Assembly: GCF_001666835.1 (NCBI RefSeq)
Contig: NZ_LZJF01000141.1
Location: 124,001-188,000, forward strand
DNA from: Mycobacterium sp. E3251
Lineage (GTDB): Bacteria; Actinomycetota; Actinomycetes; Mycobacteriales; Mycobacteriaceae
DNA: 64,000 nucleotides
Direction: 5' to 3'
Shown here: one piece after another, positions 52,420 to 62,664 of the stretch
Numbering within the stretch: position 1 is the first letter of the stretch
How the letters are laid out: each line of letters begins with the position of its first letter
The notes under the pieces: model-generated
What the model was told of the DNA's origin: nothing
Databases searched by the model: none
The model's input: only the letters and a program-made list of their open reading frames with translations
Made by a program: the position numbers and the translations under genes

Positions 52420-53758
52420 CGGGTACTCGGCCCGGCGCCGCGCGGTGGCGTTGAGTGCCGCCGCCGCACTGGTAGTCACGTTCGCGCCCGGTTGCACCTC
52501 CTCCCCCTCGCCGCAGGCGAACGCGGCCAACCCCGGCCGGCAGATCGACGTGCGGACGCCACCCGGAATCCGGGCACAGCAGACGCTGGACATGCTCAAC
52601 TCGGACTGGCCCATCGGCCCGGTCGGCGTCGGCACCCTCGCCGCACCCGACATGGTGAAATCGGTGGAGACCACCATGGAGTCGCTTTGGTGGGATCGGC
52701 CGTTCACCCTCAACGCCGTTGATCTGGGCGCCAGCGTGGCCACGTTGCACCTGACGTCCTCCTACGGTGCGCGACAAGACATCCGCATCCACACCGACGA
52801 CGGCGGATGGGTCGATCGGTTCGACCTGGACACGCAGGCACCGAAGATCGATTCGTGGCACGACATCGATGCGGTGTTGAGCAAGACCGGCGCCCGCTAC
52901 TCCTACCAGGTCGCGAAGGTCGACAACGGACACTGCGATCGGGTCGCGGGCACCAACACCAGTGAATCTTTGCCGCTCGCATCGATTTTCAAGTTGTACG
53001 TGCTGCACGCCCTGGCGGGTGCCATCAAGGACGGAACGGTCGCCTGGGACGATCAGCTGACCGTCACCGACAAGAGCCTCGCCGTGGGCTCGTCCGGTTT
53101 GCAACTGCCTGCCGGAGCGCAGGTTTCGGTGCGGACGGCCGCCGAGAAGATGATCGCGACCAGCGACAACATGGCGACCGACCTGCTGATCGGAAAGCTG
53201 GGCACGAACGCCATCTCCGAAGCGCTCGCCACGGCGGGCCACCACGACCCGGCCAGCATGACGCCGTTCCCCACGATGTACGAGCTGTTCTCGGTCGGCT
53301 GGGGTAAGCCGGACCTTCGCGCCCAGTGGCAGCATGGATCAGCACAAGTCCGCGCCCAGCTGTTGGAGCAGGCGAATTCGACTCCCTACGAACCCGATCC
53401 GATCCGCGCCCACTCCCCGGCATCGTCCTACGGCGCGGAGTGGTACGGCAACGCCGAGGACATCTGCCGCGTCCATGCGGCCCTGCAGGCCGACGCCGTC
53501 GGTAAGGCCGCACCGGTCAGGCAGATCCTCTCCGCGGTGGCGGGCATCCAACTGGACCACAACGTCTGGCCGTACATCGGCGCGAAAGCCGGTGGGCTGC
53601 CCGGTGATCTGACCTTCAGCTGGTACGCCGTCGACAAGAACCGGCAGCCGTACGTGGTCAGCTTCCAGCTCAACTGGCCGCGCGACCATGGGCCGACCGT
53701 CACCGGGTGGATGCTGCAGGTCGCCAAGCAGACCTTCGCGCTGATCGCGCCGCGCTGA
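52394..53758 (+). CDS. lpqF: lipoprotein LpqF with serine beta-lactamase-like domain
   Basis: 454 residues from the TTG at 52394, which lies inside the mhuD end; no ATG/GTG alternative gives the leader. The leader ends in FAPGC, a weak lipobox. The C-terminal half (about 180-454) is a class A beta-lactamase fold with SIFK (SxxK), SDN in ATSDNMAT and KAG in place of KTG. The Glu166 of true beta-lactamases is not evident, so a penicillin-binding or esterase role is as likely. Orthologue of Rv3593. Confidence 0.88.
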   Translation: MPATSRLASGYSARRRAVALSAAAALVVTFAPGCTSSPSPQANAANPGRQIDVRTPPGIRAQQTLDMLNSDWPIGPVGVGTLAAPDMVKSVETTMESLWWDRPFTLNAVDLGASVATLHLTSSYGARQDIRIHTDDGGWVDRFDLDTQAPKIDSWHDIDAVLSKTGARYSYQVAKVDNGHCDRVAGTNTSESLPLASIFKLYVLHALAGAIKDGTVAWDDQLTVTDKSLAVGSSGLQLPAGAQVSVRTAAEKMIATSDNMATDLLIGKLGTNAISEALATAGHHDPASMTPFPTMYELFSVGWGKPDLRAQWQHGSAQVRAQLLEQANSTPYEPDPIRAHSPASSYGAEWYGNAEDICRVHAALQADAVGKAAPVRQILSAVAGIQLDHNVWPYIGAKAGGLPGDLTFSWYAVDKNRQPYVVSFQLNWPRDHGPTVTGWMLQVAKQTFALIAPR

Positions 53759-53761
53759 GAC

Positions 53762-54310
53762 TTACCAGCGCAGCGTCCAGCGGCCGCCTCGGTAATGCAG
53801 GACGACTCGAGTGACCGGCGCGATGTCGATCCGCCAGAACGACTTCGCGGGCGCGTCCAGTGCCAGCAGGACCGCCGCCCGGATCACCGCGGGGTGCGTC
53901 ACCGCGGTGATTGCCGACGTGCTCTCGGTCAGCGAATTCAGCCATCGGTCCACCCGCGCCATCAGGTCGGCGATCGACTCGCCGCCGTGCGGCGCCCGGG
54001 CGGGATCGGTCAGCCAGACCGTCAGGTCGCCGGGCGGCACGTCCTGAGGACCCTTCCCCTGCCATCGAGCGCAATTGAGGTCGGCCAGCAATGGATCGGT
54101 TGCGGCGTCCAGCCCCAGCAGGTCCGCCGTTTGACAGGCCCGTCGCTCGGGACCGGTGAAATGTTTTGCGTTAGGGCTCAATTCGGCGTCGTAGGCTTCG
54201 GCCTGTCGACGGCCCGTGGCGTTGAGGGGTTCGTCGCCGGGGAAACGCGCGGCCGCCATGGCATCCGTCATCGCGTGCGACACCAACGTCAGCCGGACGA
54301 CCTCGGTCAC
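53762..54310 (-). CDS. histidine-phosphatase-family protein with altered RHG motif
   Basis: 182 residues of the phosphoglycerate-mutase-like fold. The signature Arg-His-Gly reads Ser11-His12-Ala13 (LVSHAMTD), so the nucleophilic His remains but its phosphate-holding Arg is lost. A second Arg/His pair is in GPERRACQTA and ITAVTHPAVIR. The start GTG at 54310 overlaps the cbtA stop by four bases. Last in the cobalamin-riboswitch operon, it may be a CobC-like alpha-ribazole phosphatase, but the motif change makes activity doubtful. Confidence 0.75.
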   Translation of the reverse strand: MTEVVRLTLVSHAMTDAMAAARFPGDEPLNATGRRQAEAYDAELSPNAKHFTGPERRACQTADLLGLDAATDPLLADLNCARWQGKGPQDVPPGDLTVWLTDPARAPHGGESIADLMARVDRWLNSLTESTSAITAVTHPAVIRAAVLLALDAPAKSFWRIDIAPVTRVVLHYRGGRWTLRW

Positions 54311-55098
54311 GCCGCGATGCTCGATGCCCGTCCGCTCCCGGCGCGCTCCTCCAGCAACCGCCCGGCGAGCGTCGCGAACACCACGCCGATGGTCACCCAC
54401 AACACCAGCTGCGCGGCCAGCGACAGCACCCTGAATTCGTAGAGGACGTCGGCGGGGAAGCCCGGATAGACGATCGCGCCCGACGCGTCGCGCAGCGGTC
54501 CGGGTGTCTCGTCGACGTTCGGCAGCAGCATCATCACCACCGCGACCGCCGCGATGTATCCGCCCGCCGCGAGCAGCCGGCCGTTCCACGCGCCGAACCG
54601 GGCCGTCAGACCCCGCGCCAGCCACGCCGCGGCGACGGCCGACGCCACCGACGCCAGCACCATCACCAAATACCAGCCGGTGCGCGCCCCGATCGTGTCG
54701 GCCTGACCCACCGCCGGTGGATTCGGCGGATACTTCACGAACGGCACCAGGTAGACCGCGACGAATGCGGTCGCCGCCAGCAGTAGCGAAAGCGACCGCG
54801 CCCCAACCTTTGTCGCGCGCGCGGCGACGAGGCAGAACAGCACTCCGAACAACGCGCCCATCGCGAGGCCGAAGATGAGTACACCGAAACCCAACCCGGC
54901 ATTGGACTGGACTCCGCGGCTGAACAACTCGGCGCCGTGCTCGTGCACGCCATGGGCGTTCTCGGCGTCGGCGCGGCCGTCCTCGAAAGCGATCGCGCGG
55001 CCGATCACCGGCTCGGCGCAGAGGCGGGCGAAGGCGAAAGCCAGTACCGCGCCGACTGCACCCGCCAGCAGGCCGCGCCCGATCAGACGCTTCTCCAC
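54307..55098 (-). CDS. cbtA: cobalt transporter subunit CbtA
   Basis: 263 residues with about six membrane helices and a metal-binding-looking loop NAHGVHEHGAEL between helices one and two. PPNPPAVG and the KYPPNP neighbourhood are CbtA hallmarks. It is predicted to import cobalt for cobalamin synthesis together with CbtB. The start GTG at 55098 lies four bases after the cbtB stop. Confidence 0.85.
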   Translation of the reverse strand: MEKRLIGRGLLAGAVGAVLAFAFARLCAEPVIGRAIAFEDGRADAENAHGVHEHGAELFSRGVQSNAGLGFGVLIFGLAMGALFGVLFCLVAARATKVGARSLSLLLAATAFVAVYLVPFVKYPPNPPAVGQADTIGARTGWYLVMVLASVASAVAAAWLARGLTARFGAWNGRLLAAGGYIAAVAVVMMLLPNVDETPGPLRDASGAIVYPGFPADVLYEFRVLSLAAQLVLWVTIGVVFATLAGRLLEERAGSGRASSIAA

Positions 55099-55102
55099 GC
55101 GA

Positions 55103-55318
55103 TCAGTGGCAGGGGAAGCCGAGCAGGTGCCGCGCGTCGTGCATGAACTCGTGCACGTGCGAATCGCTGCCGAAGAGCGAGACCGCGCCCTGGTCGACGC
55201 CGACGAAGTAGAGCGCCAACAGCGCCAGGAAAGCGGTTGTCGCCAACCAGACCGCGGCACTTGCCGCCGACAGGTCAACCGATCGGGTGCGGCTGCCGGT
55301 CAGCTCGGGATTCGACAC
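55103..55318 (-). CDS. cbtB: cobalt transporter small subunit CbtB
   Basis: 71 residues, one membrane helix (about 24-42) and a His-rich tail, SHVHEFMHDARHLLGFPCH (His54, 56, 60, 64, 71), which is the CbtB signature. The GTG at 55318 is seven bases after GGAAGGAG. It is the first gene after the cobalamin riboswitch. Confidence 0.9.
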   Translation of the reverse strand: MSNPELTGSRTRSVDLSAASAAVWLATTAFLALLALYFVGVDQGAVSLFGSDSHVHEFMHDARHLLGFPCH

Positions 55319-55320
55319 GA

Positions 55321-55440
55321 TGGCGCTCCTTCCGGGGATTCACGCGTCCCCGCTGGGGATGACGGGCCATGGGTCTGACTATCTACAGTGGCGCGGCCGT
55401 TCTGGACTTTCACCAGATTCCGTTGCCCGTCAGGACGAAG
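55321..55440 (-). ncRNA. cobalamin riboswitch with RBS-sequestering expression platform
   Basis: Read on the minus strand, a perfect 8-bp stem TGACGGGC/GCCCGTCA (55432-55425 with 55367-55360) encloses a cobalamin core: GGAA, GGTGAAAGTCC, GCCGCGCCACTGTAG and the B12 box AGTCAGACCCATGGCC. Downstream, a GGGGA (55351-55347) can pair with a TCCCC just before it (55359-55355) or with another TCCCC just after it (55338-55334). The latter abuts the cbtB ribosome site at 55333-55326. Cobalamin should switch between the two hairpins and reduce cbtB-cbtA translation. Confidence 0.85.
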
Positions 55441-55580
55441 TCAGTGTAAACCGCGGGTCAATGTTGTGGCGGCGGGGCGCCGTAACGCAGCTGGCTCGCC
55501 GTATATTCGCGCCTCGGTGACCGGTGTGGCCTGAACCGTCGTGCGTACGCGCAGATCTCGGTCCTCTTCAGTGCGCAGCA

Positions 55581-55620
55581 AAACGGGCGGTTAATCCGGT
55601 CAGAGATTAACCGCCCGTTT
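55581..55620 (-). terminator. strong terminator of clpC1
   Basis: Perfect 15-base arms AAACGGGCGGTTAAT (55581-55595) and the reverse complement (55606-55620) over a 10-base loop, ten bases past the clpC1 stop, with T/A ends on both sides. The rest of the 311-base gap 55319-55629 holds the cobalamin riboswitch and about 140 bases with nothing recognised. Confidence 0.85.
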
Positions 55621-55629
55621 GCTGGAGTG

Positions 55630-58164
55630 CTACGGCGTTTCGGGGGCCGCGTGCGCCCCGGCCTTCGCCAGGTCCGGCTCGGCCGGCGGCTTGCGGGTCC
55701 CGGTGAAGGTGAACACCGCGTCCTCGCCGGCGCTCTCGCCGTCCCAGTTGTCGACGTCGACCGTGACGATCTGTCCCGGCCCGACCTCCTCGAAGAGGAT
55801 CTTCTCGGACAGCTGGTCCTCGATCTCGCGCTGGATGGTGCGCCGCAGCGGGCGAGCACCCAGCACCGGGTCGAAGCCCCGCTTCGCCAGCAACGCCTTC
55901 GCCTTGTCGGTCAGCTCCATAGCCATGTCCTTGGCCTTGAGCTGGTTGCCCACCCGGCCGATCATCAGGTCGACCATCTGAATGATCTCGTCCTTGGTCA
56001 GCTGGTGGAAGACGATGATGTCGTCGATGCGGTTGAGGAACTCCGGGCGGAAGTGCTTCTTCAGCTCGTCGTTGACCTTCTGCTTCATCCGCTCGTAGTT
56101 GTTCTCACCGCCACCCTGGGTGAAGCCCAGGCCGACCGGCTTCGAGATGTCGGACGTACCGAGGTTCGAGGTGAAGATCAGCACGGTGTTCTTGAAGTCC
56201 ACCGTGCGTCCCTGCCCGTCGGTGAGCCGGCCGTCCTCGAGGACCTGCAACAGGCTGTTGTAGATCTCCTGGTGGGCCTTCTCGATCTCGTCGAACAGCA
56301 CCACGGAGAACGGCTTGCGCCGGACCTTCTCGGTGAGCTGGCCGCCCTCTTCGTAGCCGACGTATCCCGGCGGGGCACCGAACAGCCGCGACGCGGTGAA
56401 CCGGTCGTGGAACTCGCCCATGTCGATCTGGATGAGCGCGTCGTCGTCGCCGAACAGGAAGTTGGCCAGCGCCTTGGACAGCTCGGTCTTACCCACGCCG
56501 GACGGGCCGGCGAAGATGAACGAACCGGACGGGCGCTTCGGATCCTTCAGCCCGGCGCGGGTACGCCGGATCGCCTTGGAGACGGCCTTGACCGCGTCCA
56601 CCTGGCCGATGATCCGCTTGTGCAGCTCATCCTCCATGCGCAGCAGGCGGGTGGTCTCCGCCTCGGTGAGCTTGAACACCGGGATGCCGGTCCAGTTGCC
56701 CAGCACCTCGGCGATCTGCTCGTCGTCGACCTCGGCGACCACGTCGAGATCACCTGAGCGCCACTGCTTTTCGCGCTCGGCGCGCTGAGCAACCAGAGTC
56801 TTCTCGCGGTCGCGCAGGCTGGCCGCCTTCTCGAAGTCCTGGGCGTCGATGGCCGATTCCTTCTCCCGGCGCGCCTCGGCGATCTTCTCGTCGAACTCGC
56901 GCAGGTCTGGCGGCGCGGTCATGCGGCGGATCCGCATCCGGGCGCCGGCCTCGTCGATCAGGTCGATCGCCTTGTCCGGCAGGAACCGGTCGTTGATGTA
57001 GCGGTCGGCCAGGGTGGCCGCGGCCACCAGCGCCGAGTCGGTGATGGACACCCGGTGGTGCGCCTCGTAGCGGTCGCGCAGACCCTTGAGGATCTCGATG
57101 GTGTGCTCCACCGTCGGCTCACCCACCTGCACCGGCTGGAAGCGGCGCTCCAGGGCGGCGTCCTTCTCGATGTACTTGCGGTACTCGTCGAGTGTGGTGG
57201 CGCCGATGGTCTGCAGCTCACCGCGGGCCAGCTTGGGCTTGAGGATGCTGGCCGCGTCGATCGCGCCCTCGGCGGCACCCGCACCGACCAGCGTGTGCAG
57301 CTCGTCGATGAACAGGATGATGTCGCCGCGGGTGTTGATCTCCTTGAGCACCTTCTTCAGGCGTTCCTCGAAGTCACCGCGGTAGCGCGAGCCGGCCACC
57401 AGCGAACCGAGGTCCAGCGTGTAGAGCTGCTTGTCCTTCAGCGTCTCCGGGACCTGGCCGTGCACGATCGCCTGCGCCAGGCCCTCGACGACGGCGGTCT
57501 TGCCGACGCCGGGCTCGCCGATCAGCACCGGGTTGTTCTTGGTGCGCCGGCTCAGCACCTGCATCACGCGCTCGATTTCCTTTTCACGGCCGATGACCGG
57601 GTCGAGCTTGCCTTCCATCGCGGCGGCCGTCAGGTTGCGCCCGAACTGGTCGAGCACCAACGAGGTTGACGGGCTGCCCGATTCGCCACCTCGGCCACCG
57701 GTCCCGGCCTCCGCGGCCTCCTTGCCCTGGTAACCGCTCAGCAGCTGGATGACCTGCTGGCGCACTCGGGTCAGCTCGGCGCCCAGCTTCACCAACACCT
57801 GAGCGGCCACGCCCTCACCCTCGCGGATGAGGCCCAGCAGGATGTGCTCGGTGCCGATGTAGTTGTGGCCGAGCTGCAGCGCCTCGCGCAGGCTCAGCTC
57901 GAGAACCTTCTTGGCGCGCGGCGTGAACGGGATGTGTCCCGACGGCGCCTGCTGGCCCTGGCCGATGATCTCCTCGACCTGGCTGCGGACGCCTTCGAGG
58001 GAGATGCCCAGCGACTCCAGGGACTTGGCGGCGACGCCCTCGCCCTCGTGAATCAGACCCAACAGGATGTGCTCGGTGCCGATGTAGTTGTGGTTGAGCA
58101 TCCGGGCCTCTTCTTGCGCCAGGACGACGACCCTGCGGGCACGGTCGGTAAATCGTTCAAACAT
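55630..58164 (-). CDS. clpC1: AAA+ chaperone ClpC1, unfoldase of the ClpP1P2 protease
   Basis: 844 residues. A double Clp N-domain ([13 protein letters not shown] and [13 protein letters not shown]) is followed by D1 with Walker [14 protein letters not shown], a UVR-containing middle domain ([13 protein letters not shown]), D2 with [14 protein letters not shown] and pore loop GYVGYE, and a hydrophobic ClpP-binding loop near VGLGFTQ. It unfolds proteins for ClpP1P2 and is the target of cyclic peptide antibiotics. The ATG at 58164 gives the exact family N-terminus [13 protein letters not shown]. Confidence 0.98.
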   Translation of the reverse strand: MFERFTDRARRVVVLAQEEARMLNHNYIGTEHILLGLIHEGEGVAAKSLESLGISLEGVRSQVEEIIGQGQQAPSGHIPFTPRAKKVLELSLREALQLGHNYIGTEHILLGLIREGEGVAAQVLVKLGAELTRVRQQVIQLLSGYQGKEAAEAGTGGRGGESGSPSTSLVLDQFGRNLTAAAMEGKLDPVIGREKEIERVMQVLSRRTKNNPVLIGEPGVGKTAVVEGLAQAIVHGQVPETLKDKQLYTLDLGSLVAGSRYRGDFEERLKKVLKEINTRGDIILFIDELHTLVGAGAAEGAIDAASILKPKLARGELQTIGATTLDEYRKYIEKDAALERRFQPVQVGEPTVEHTIEILKGLRDRYEAHHRVSITDSALVAAATLADRYINDRFLPDKAIDLIDEAGARMRIRRMTAPPDLREFDEKIAEARREKESAIDAQDFEKAASLRDREKTLVAQRAEREKQWRSGDLDVVAEVDDEQIAEVLGNWTGIPVFKLTEAETTRLLRMEDELHKRIIGQVDAVKAVSKAIRRTRAGLKDPKRPSGSFIFAGPSGVGKTELSKALANFLFGDDDALIQIDMGEFHDRFTASRLFGAPPGYVGYEEGGQLTEKVRRKPFSVVLFDEIEKAHQEIYNSLLQVLEDGRLTDGQGRTVDFKNTVLIFTSNLGTSDISKPVGLGFTQGGGENNYERMKQKVNDELKKHFRPEFLNRIDDIIVFHQLTKDEIIQMVDLMIGRVGNQLKAKDMAMELTDKAKALLAKRGFDPVLGARPLRRTIQREIEDQLSEKILFEEVGPGQIVTVDVDNWDGESAGEDAVFTFTGTRKPPAEPDLAKAGAHAAPETP

Positions 58165-58432
58165 CGGTGGTTACCTGCTCTCCCTCACCATCGGTACTAG
58201 CCTCTCAGTGGCCCACCGGTCCCCGTTGGGGCCGGATTCGCATACCTGCCATCCACTGTAATGGTCGGCCTGCCAGGGGGCATAACCTTGCGGTTCCTTG
58301 CTGTTCAGGACCCGCGGGGCCCGTTTCGGGCAATCTCCCTGTGATTACAGCGCCGTAACTGAACCAACGTGGCGGAGTGCCAATTCGTTTCCTTGGTCAC
58401 CGGTGATCTTTTTCGCGGCCAGCGAAACGAAA
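58165..58432. other. upstream region of clpC1, no gene
   Basis: About 270 bases between the clpC1 start and the lsr2 terminator. No gene, repeat or clear -10 was assigned; a small inverted repeat TTAC-AGCGCC-GTAA lies near 58345. The clpC1 promoter must be here. Confidence 0.5.
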
Positions 58433-58465
58433 ACCGGCGCCCGGGCCTGCCGCCCGGACGCCGGT
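58433..58465 (-). terminator. terminator of lsr2
   Basis: 14-base arms (58433-58446 with 58452-58465, one mismatch) over a 5-base loop, followed on the minus strand by TTTTCGTTT. It lies ten bases past the lsr2 stop. Confidence 0.8.
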
Positions 58466-58475
58466 GAGAGCTTTG

Positions 58476-58814
58476 TCAGGTCGCCGCGTGGAACGCGTCG
58501 ATGACGTCGGCCGGGATGCGGCCGCGCGTCGACACGTTGTGACCGTTTCGGCGAGCCCACTCGCGGATCGCCGCGCTTTGCTCACGGTCGATCGCGCCAC
58601 GGCCGCGGCCGGACCCGGAACGGCCGCGCCGCCGGCCCCCGACCCGACGGCCGGCTTCCACCCACTGCTTCAGGTCGCTGCGGAGTTTCGCGGCATTCTT
58701 GGACGAAAGGTCAATCTCATAGGTCACCCCGTCAAGGCCGAATTCGACCGTTTCGTCGGCTGCGCCGGCACCGTCGAAATCATCGACCAAGGTGACGGTC
58801 ACTTTTTTCGCCAT
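58476..58814 (-). CDS. lsr2: nucleoid-associated silencer Lsr2
   Basis: 112 residues. The N-terminal dimerisation/oligomerisation domain ([15 protein letters not shown]) is joined by a basic Gly/Arg linker to the C-terminal AT-hook-like domain, with the minor-groove RGR at residues 97-99 (STRGRIP). Lsr2 coats AT-rich DNA and silences foreign genes, the H-NS analogue of mycobacteria. A GAGG ribosome site is eight bases before the ATG. Confidence 0.98.
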   Translation of the reverse strand: MAKKVTVTLVDDFDGAGAADETVEFGLDGVTYEIDLSSKNAAKLRSDLKQWVEAGRRVGGRRRGRSGSGRGRGAIDREQSAAIREWARRNGHNVSTRGRIPADVIDAFHAAT

Positions 58815-58937
58815 TAGCTTATCCTCGCATTTCGTCCTGATCAGATGCCGAGCAGATTGGGTGAGCCTCCCCGGGTCTCAATCTGCCATAACAACGCAGC
58901 ATACTCAATCCGGACCCAAGCCGCACAGTTGCACTTT

Positions 58938-60440
58938 TCAAGTGGAGTGCGGCCGAACAATCGGGAACAAAACTGTCTCTCGAATTGACAGTCCGGTCAA
59001 AGACATCAACAACCGATCGATACCCATTCCCGTTCCGGTGCACGGCGGCATCGCATACTCGAGGGCGGCAAGAAAGTCTTCGTCGAGCACCATGGCTTCG
59101 TCGTCGCCGGCCGCCGCGGCGCGGGCCTGCGCGGCGAATCTCTCCCGCTGCACGACGGGGTCGTTCAATTCGGAGTACCCGGTGGCCAGTTCCACGCCGC
59201 GCACGTAGAGGTCCCACTTCTCGGTCACCCCGGGGATGCTGCGGTGCTGACGCGTCAAAGGCGTTGTCTCAACCGGAAAGTCCCGCACGAAGGTCGGCGC
59301 AGTCAGCGTGTCCCCCACCGTGTGCTCCCAGAGTTCCTCGACGAGCTTTCCGTGCCCGTAGCCGCGATCGCGGGCGATCTCGACTCCGAGCCGGTCCGCG
59401 ATGGCCCACAGCCGCTCCACCGACGTCTCGGGGGTGATCTCTTCACCGAGTGCCGCAGACAGCGACGGGTACATTTGAATCGACGCCCATTCTCCGTCTA
59501 TGTCGTAGACACTCCCGTCGGGCAGCGGTAGTTGTCGGGTTCCGATCGCCTCATCGGCGACCTCTTGAATAAGCTCACGCGTGACGACCGCCGAATCGTC
59601 ATAGGTTCCGTACGCCTGGTAGGTCTCCAGCATGGAGAATTCCGGAGAATGCGTGGAATCGGCGCCTTCGTTTCGGAAGACTCGATTTACTTCGAAGACC
59701 TTGTCAAAACCCCCGACGATGCAGCGCTTGAGGAACAGTTCCGGCGCGATCCGCAGGTACAGATCCATGTCGAGAGCATTGGAATGCGTGACGAACGGTC
59801 GCGCCGCCGCGCCCCCCGCCAGCGTCTGCAACATAGGCGTTTCGACTTCGAGAAACCCGCGCCGTTCGAGCGAGTTGCGAATCGCGCGGACGACGGCGAT
59901 CCGCTGCCGCGCCACCGTCCTGGCCTGGGGCCGGACGATGAGGTCGACGTAACGCTGGCGCACCCGCGCCTCTTCGCTCATCTCCTTGTGGGCCACCGGC
60001 AGCGGTCGCAACGATTTCGCCGCCATTTGCCACGAATCGGCCAGAACGGATAATTCGCCGCGGCGTGAGCTGATCACGTTGCCGTGCACGTAAACGATGT
60101 CCCCGAGGTCGACGTCGGCCTTCCAAGCCTCGAGCGCTTCGGGGCCCACCCTGTCGAGGCTGATCATCACCTGCAGGCTGGTGCCGTCGCCCTCCTGGAG
60201 TGTCGCGAAGCACAATTTCCCGGAGTTGCGCGCGAACATCACCCGGCCCGCGATGCCGACGACGTCGTCGGTGGCGGTGTCGATCGGCAGGTCGGGATGG
60301 TCGGCGCGTACCTGCGCCAGGGTGTGGGTGCGTTCGATCGCGACCGGATACGGTTCGCGACCCTCCGCCAACAAGCGAGCGCGCTTGTCCCGGCGGATGC
60401 GGAACTGCTCGGGCAGGTCTGCTGGGTCGGCGTCACTCAC
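58938..60440 (-). CDS. lysS: lysyl-tRNA synthetase, class II
   Basis: 500 residues. The N-terminal OB-fold anticodon domain is at about 55-150 ([19 protein letters not shown]), then class II motifs: motif 2 in [20 protein letters not shown] and motif 3 in [10 protein letters not shown]. It charges tRNA-Lys. It has no fused membrane or LysX-type extension, so it is the housekeeping enzyme (Rv3598c). Start GTG at 60440; coaX ends 48 bases upstream, with nothing convincing between. Confidence 0.96.
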   Translation of the reverse strand: MSDADPADLPEQFRIRRDKRARLLAEGREPYPVAIERTHTLAQVRADHPDLPIDTATDDVVGIAGRVMFARNSGKLCFATLQEGDGTSLQVMISLDRVGPEALEAWKADVDLGDIVYVHGNVISSRRGELSVLADSWQMAAKSLRPLPVAHKEMSEEARVRQRYVDLIVRPQARTVARQRIAVVRAIRNSLERRGFLEVETPMLQTLAGGAAARPFVTHSNALDMDLYLRIAPELFLKRCIVGGFDKVFEVNRVFRNEGADSTHSPEFSMLETYQAYGTYDDSAVVTRELIQEVADEAIGTRQLPLPDGSVYDIDGEWASIQMYPSLSAALGEEITPETSVERLWAIADRLGVEIARDRGYGHGKLVEELWEHTVGDTLTAPTFVRDFPVETTPLTRQHRSIPGVTEKWDLYVRGVELATGYSELNDPVVQRERFAAQARAAAAGDDEAMVLDEDFLAALEYAMPPCTGTGMGIDRLLMSLTGLSIRETVLFPIVRPHST

Positions 60441-60488
60441 GACGTGCCAGCTTAAATGACTGGTCTTTGAGCTTGCGTTGACGCCGTC

Positions 60489-61304
60489 TCAGCGCGCGGT
60501 TTTCAGCCGACCGCGCTGGGTGTCCCGGTTGCGTTCGAACACCAGGCGCAGTCCCTGCAGGGTCAGATGCTGGTCGTAATGGCTGGCCGTGTGCAGCTCG
60601 GGCAGCAGCAGCGGCGCCGTGTGGCCGGTCGCCACCACCGCCACGTCGTCGCCGGCGAAGCCCTCGACGTCCTCGCGAATGCGCCCGACCAGACCGTCGA
60701 CCAGCCCGGCGAAGCCGAATACGGCTCCGGCCTGCATGCATTCGACGGTGTTCTTGCCCACCACCGAACGGGGGCGGGACAGCTCAACCCGGCGCAGGGC
60801 GGCGGAGCGGGCCGCGGCGGCGTCCGAGGAGACCTGCACGCCCGGCGCGATCGCGCCGCCGAGAAATTCACCCTTGGCCGACACCACGTCCACGCAGATC
60901 GATGAGCCGAAGTCGATCACGATGGCGGCGCTTTGAAAGCGGTGAAATGCGGCCAGGCAGTTGACGATTCGGTCGGCGCCCACTTCTTTCGGGTTGTCGA
61001 CGAGCAGCGGGATGCCGGTGCGCACACCGGGCTCGATCAACACGTGCGGCACCGACGGCCAGTACTGGTCGAGCATGATCCGCACCTCGTGCAGCACCGA
61101 CGGGACGGTGGACAGGGCGGCCGCGCCGGTGAGCCGCTCGGAGTCGTCGCCGATCAGGCCGTCGATGGTCAGGGCCAGCTCGTCCGCGGTCACCTCGGAC
61201 TCGGTCCGGATCCGCCAGTGCTGCACGACCTTTGCGTGCTCCTTGGACCCGGAGATCAGCCCCACCACGGTGTGGGTGTTACGGACGTCGATGGCCAGCA
61301 GCAC
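60489..61304 (-). CDS. coaX: type III pantothenate kinase CoaX
   Basis: 271 residues, ASKHA fold. The N-terminal phosphate loop is [10 protein letters not shown], the central motifs are [12 protein letters not shown] and [14 protein letters not shown], and GGAIAPGV and ATGHTAPLL follow. It belongs to CoA synthesis next to panC and panD, although mycobacteria also carry CoaA. Start GTG at 61304, two bases after the panD stop. Confidence 0.94.
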   Translation of the reverse strand: MLLAIDVRNTHTVVGLISGSKEHAKVVQHWRIRTESEVTADELALTIDGLIGDDSERLTGAAALSTVPSVLHEVRIMLDQYWPSVPHVLIEPGVRTGIPLLVDNPKEVGADRIVNCLAAFHRFQSAAIVIDFGSSICVDVVSAKGEFLGGAIAPGVQVSSDAAAARSAALRRVELSRPRSVVGKNTVECMQAGAVFGFAGLVDGLVGRIREDVEGFAGDDVAVVATGHTAPLLLPELHTASHYDQHLTLQGLRLVFERNRDTQRGRLKTAR

Positions 61305-61306
61305 AG

Positions 61307-61726
61307 CTACCGCGCAACGATTCGGGGATCCAACAGCTCGGCGGCATCCGCGGGCACGAAGGCCGGGTCGTGGCCCAGGTCGATCGGCTTGTTGTCGGCG
61401 TCGACGAACACGATCCGAGGCTCATACGCCCGCGCCTCGGCCTCTTCCATGGTCCCGTACGCGATCAGGATAACCAGGTCGCCGGGGTGCACGAGATGCG
61501 CTGCGGCGCCGTTGATTCCGATCACACCGCTGCCCCGCTCCCCGGTGATCGCGTAGGTCACCAGGCGGGCACCGTTGTCGATGTCGACGATGGTCACCTG
61601 CTCGCCCTCGAGCAGGTCCGCGGCGTCCATCAAATCGGCGTCGATGGTCACCGAGCCGACGTAGTGCAGGTCAGCCTGGGTGACGGTGGCGCGGTGGATC
61701 TTCGACTTGAGCATCGTCCGTAGCAT
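61307..61726 (-). CDS. panD: aspartate 1-decarboxylase PanD
   Basis: 139 residues, equal to M. tuberculosis PanD. Self-cleavage occurs before Ser25 in HYVGSV, giving the pyruvoyl group; Lys9 and Tyr58-type residues of the family are present. It makes beta-alanine for pantothenate, and loss or changes at its C-terminus relate to pyrazinamide resistance in M. tuberculosis. The ATG at 61726 shares one base with the panC stop. A longer start four codons upstream is not needed. Confidence 0.97.
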   Translation of the reverse strand: MLRTMLKSKIHRATVTQADLHYVGSVTIDADLMDAADLLEGEQVTIVDIDNGARLVTYAITGERGSGVIGINGAAAHLVHPGDLVILIAYGTMEEAEARAYEPRIVFVDADNKPIDLGHDPAFVPADAAELLDPRIVAR

Positions 61727-62664
61727 CAATTCCTCCAAGATGATTCACGGGTGTCCCGATATGCGTCCGGCCCCACGGGTGCCGGCGAAGTTTCGATCTC
61801 GATCGAGATGTTGTCCAGCAGCCTGGTGCTGCCCAGCCGGACGGCGACGAGCAACCGGCCGGTTCTGTTGCCGCCCAACGGGCCCAGGTCCGGGTCGCGC
61901 AACTCGAGGTAGTCGACCGTGAGCTCGGGCACCGCCTCGAGCACCGCCCGCGCCGCGTCCAGCGCGGCCCGCGGCCCGGCGTCGGCGGCGTGCGCCGCCG
62001 CCGTCAGCGCCGCCGACACCGCCACGGCCGCCTCACGCTGCCCCGGGTCGAGGTAGCGGTTGCGCGACGACATGGCCAGCCCGTCGGCTTCGCGGACGGT
62101 GGGCACGCCGACCACCGCGACGTCGAGGTTCAGGTCGGCGACCATTTGCCGGATCAGCACCAGTTGCTGATAGTCCTTCTCGCCGAAGAACACTCGGTCC
62201 GGGCGCACGATCTGCAGCAGCTTGCACACCACGGTCAGCACGCCGGCGAAGTGGGTCGGCCGCGGACCGCCCTCGAGGTCGGCGGCCAGCGGACCGGGCT
62301 GCACGGTGGTCCGCAGGCCGTCCGGATACATGGCCGCCGCCGTCGGCGCGAATACGATTTCGACGCCTTCGCCGCGCAGCAGCGCCAGGTCGTCGTCCAG
62401 GGTCCGCGGGTAGGCGTCGAGGTCTTCCCCGGCGCCGAACTGGAGCGGGTTGACGAAGATCGAGACCGCGACCACCGAGCCGGGTACCCGCTTGGCGGCG
62501 CGCACCAGGGTGAGGTGGCCGTCGTGCAGGGCGCCCATCGTCGGCACCAACATCACCCGGCGGCCGGTGTGGCGCAGAGCGCGGCTGACGTCGCTGACGT
62601 CGCGCGGCCGCGAGTAGACGTTGAGTTCGCCGGCCTTGAAGGCGGGCGGCTTGCCTGGTCTCAT
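61726..62664 (-). CDS. panC: pantothenate synthetase PanC
   Basis: 312 residues. It has the nucleotidylyl-transferase HIGH-type motif [25 protein letters not shown], and the KMSKS-like MSSRNRYL. It joins pantoate and beta-alanine with ATP. It is coupled to panD (one-base overlap) and to the Rv3603c-type gene upstream (four-base overlap), making one operon with coaX. Confidence 0.97.
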   Translation of the reverse strand: MRPGKPPAFKAGELNVYSRPRDVSDVSRALRHTGRRVMLVPTMGALHDGHLTLVRAAKRVPGSVVAVSIFVNPLQFGAGEDLDAYPRTLDDDLALLRGEGVEIVFAPTAAAMYPDGLRTTVQPGPLAADLEGGPRPTHFAGVLTVVCKLLQIVRPDRVFFGEKDYQQLVLIRQMVADLNLDVAVVGVPTVREADGLAMSSRNRYLDPGQREAAVAVSAALTAAAHAADAGPRAALDAARAVLEAVPELTVDYLELRDPDLGPLGGNRTGRLLVAVRLGSTRLLDNISIEIETSPAPVGPDAYRDTRESSWRN

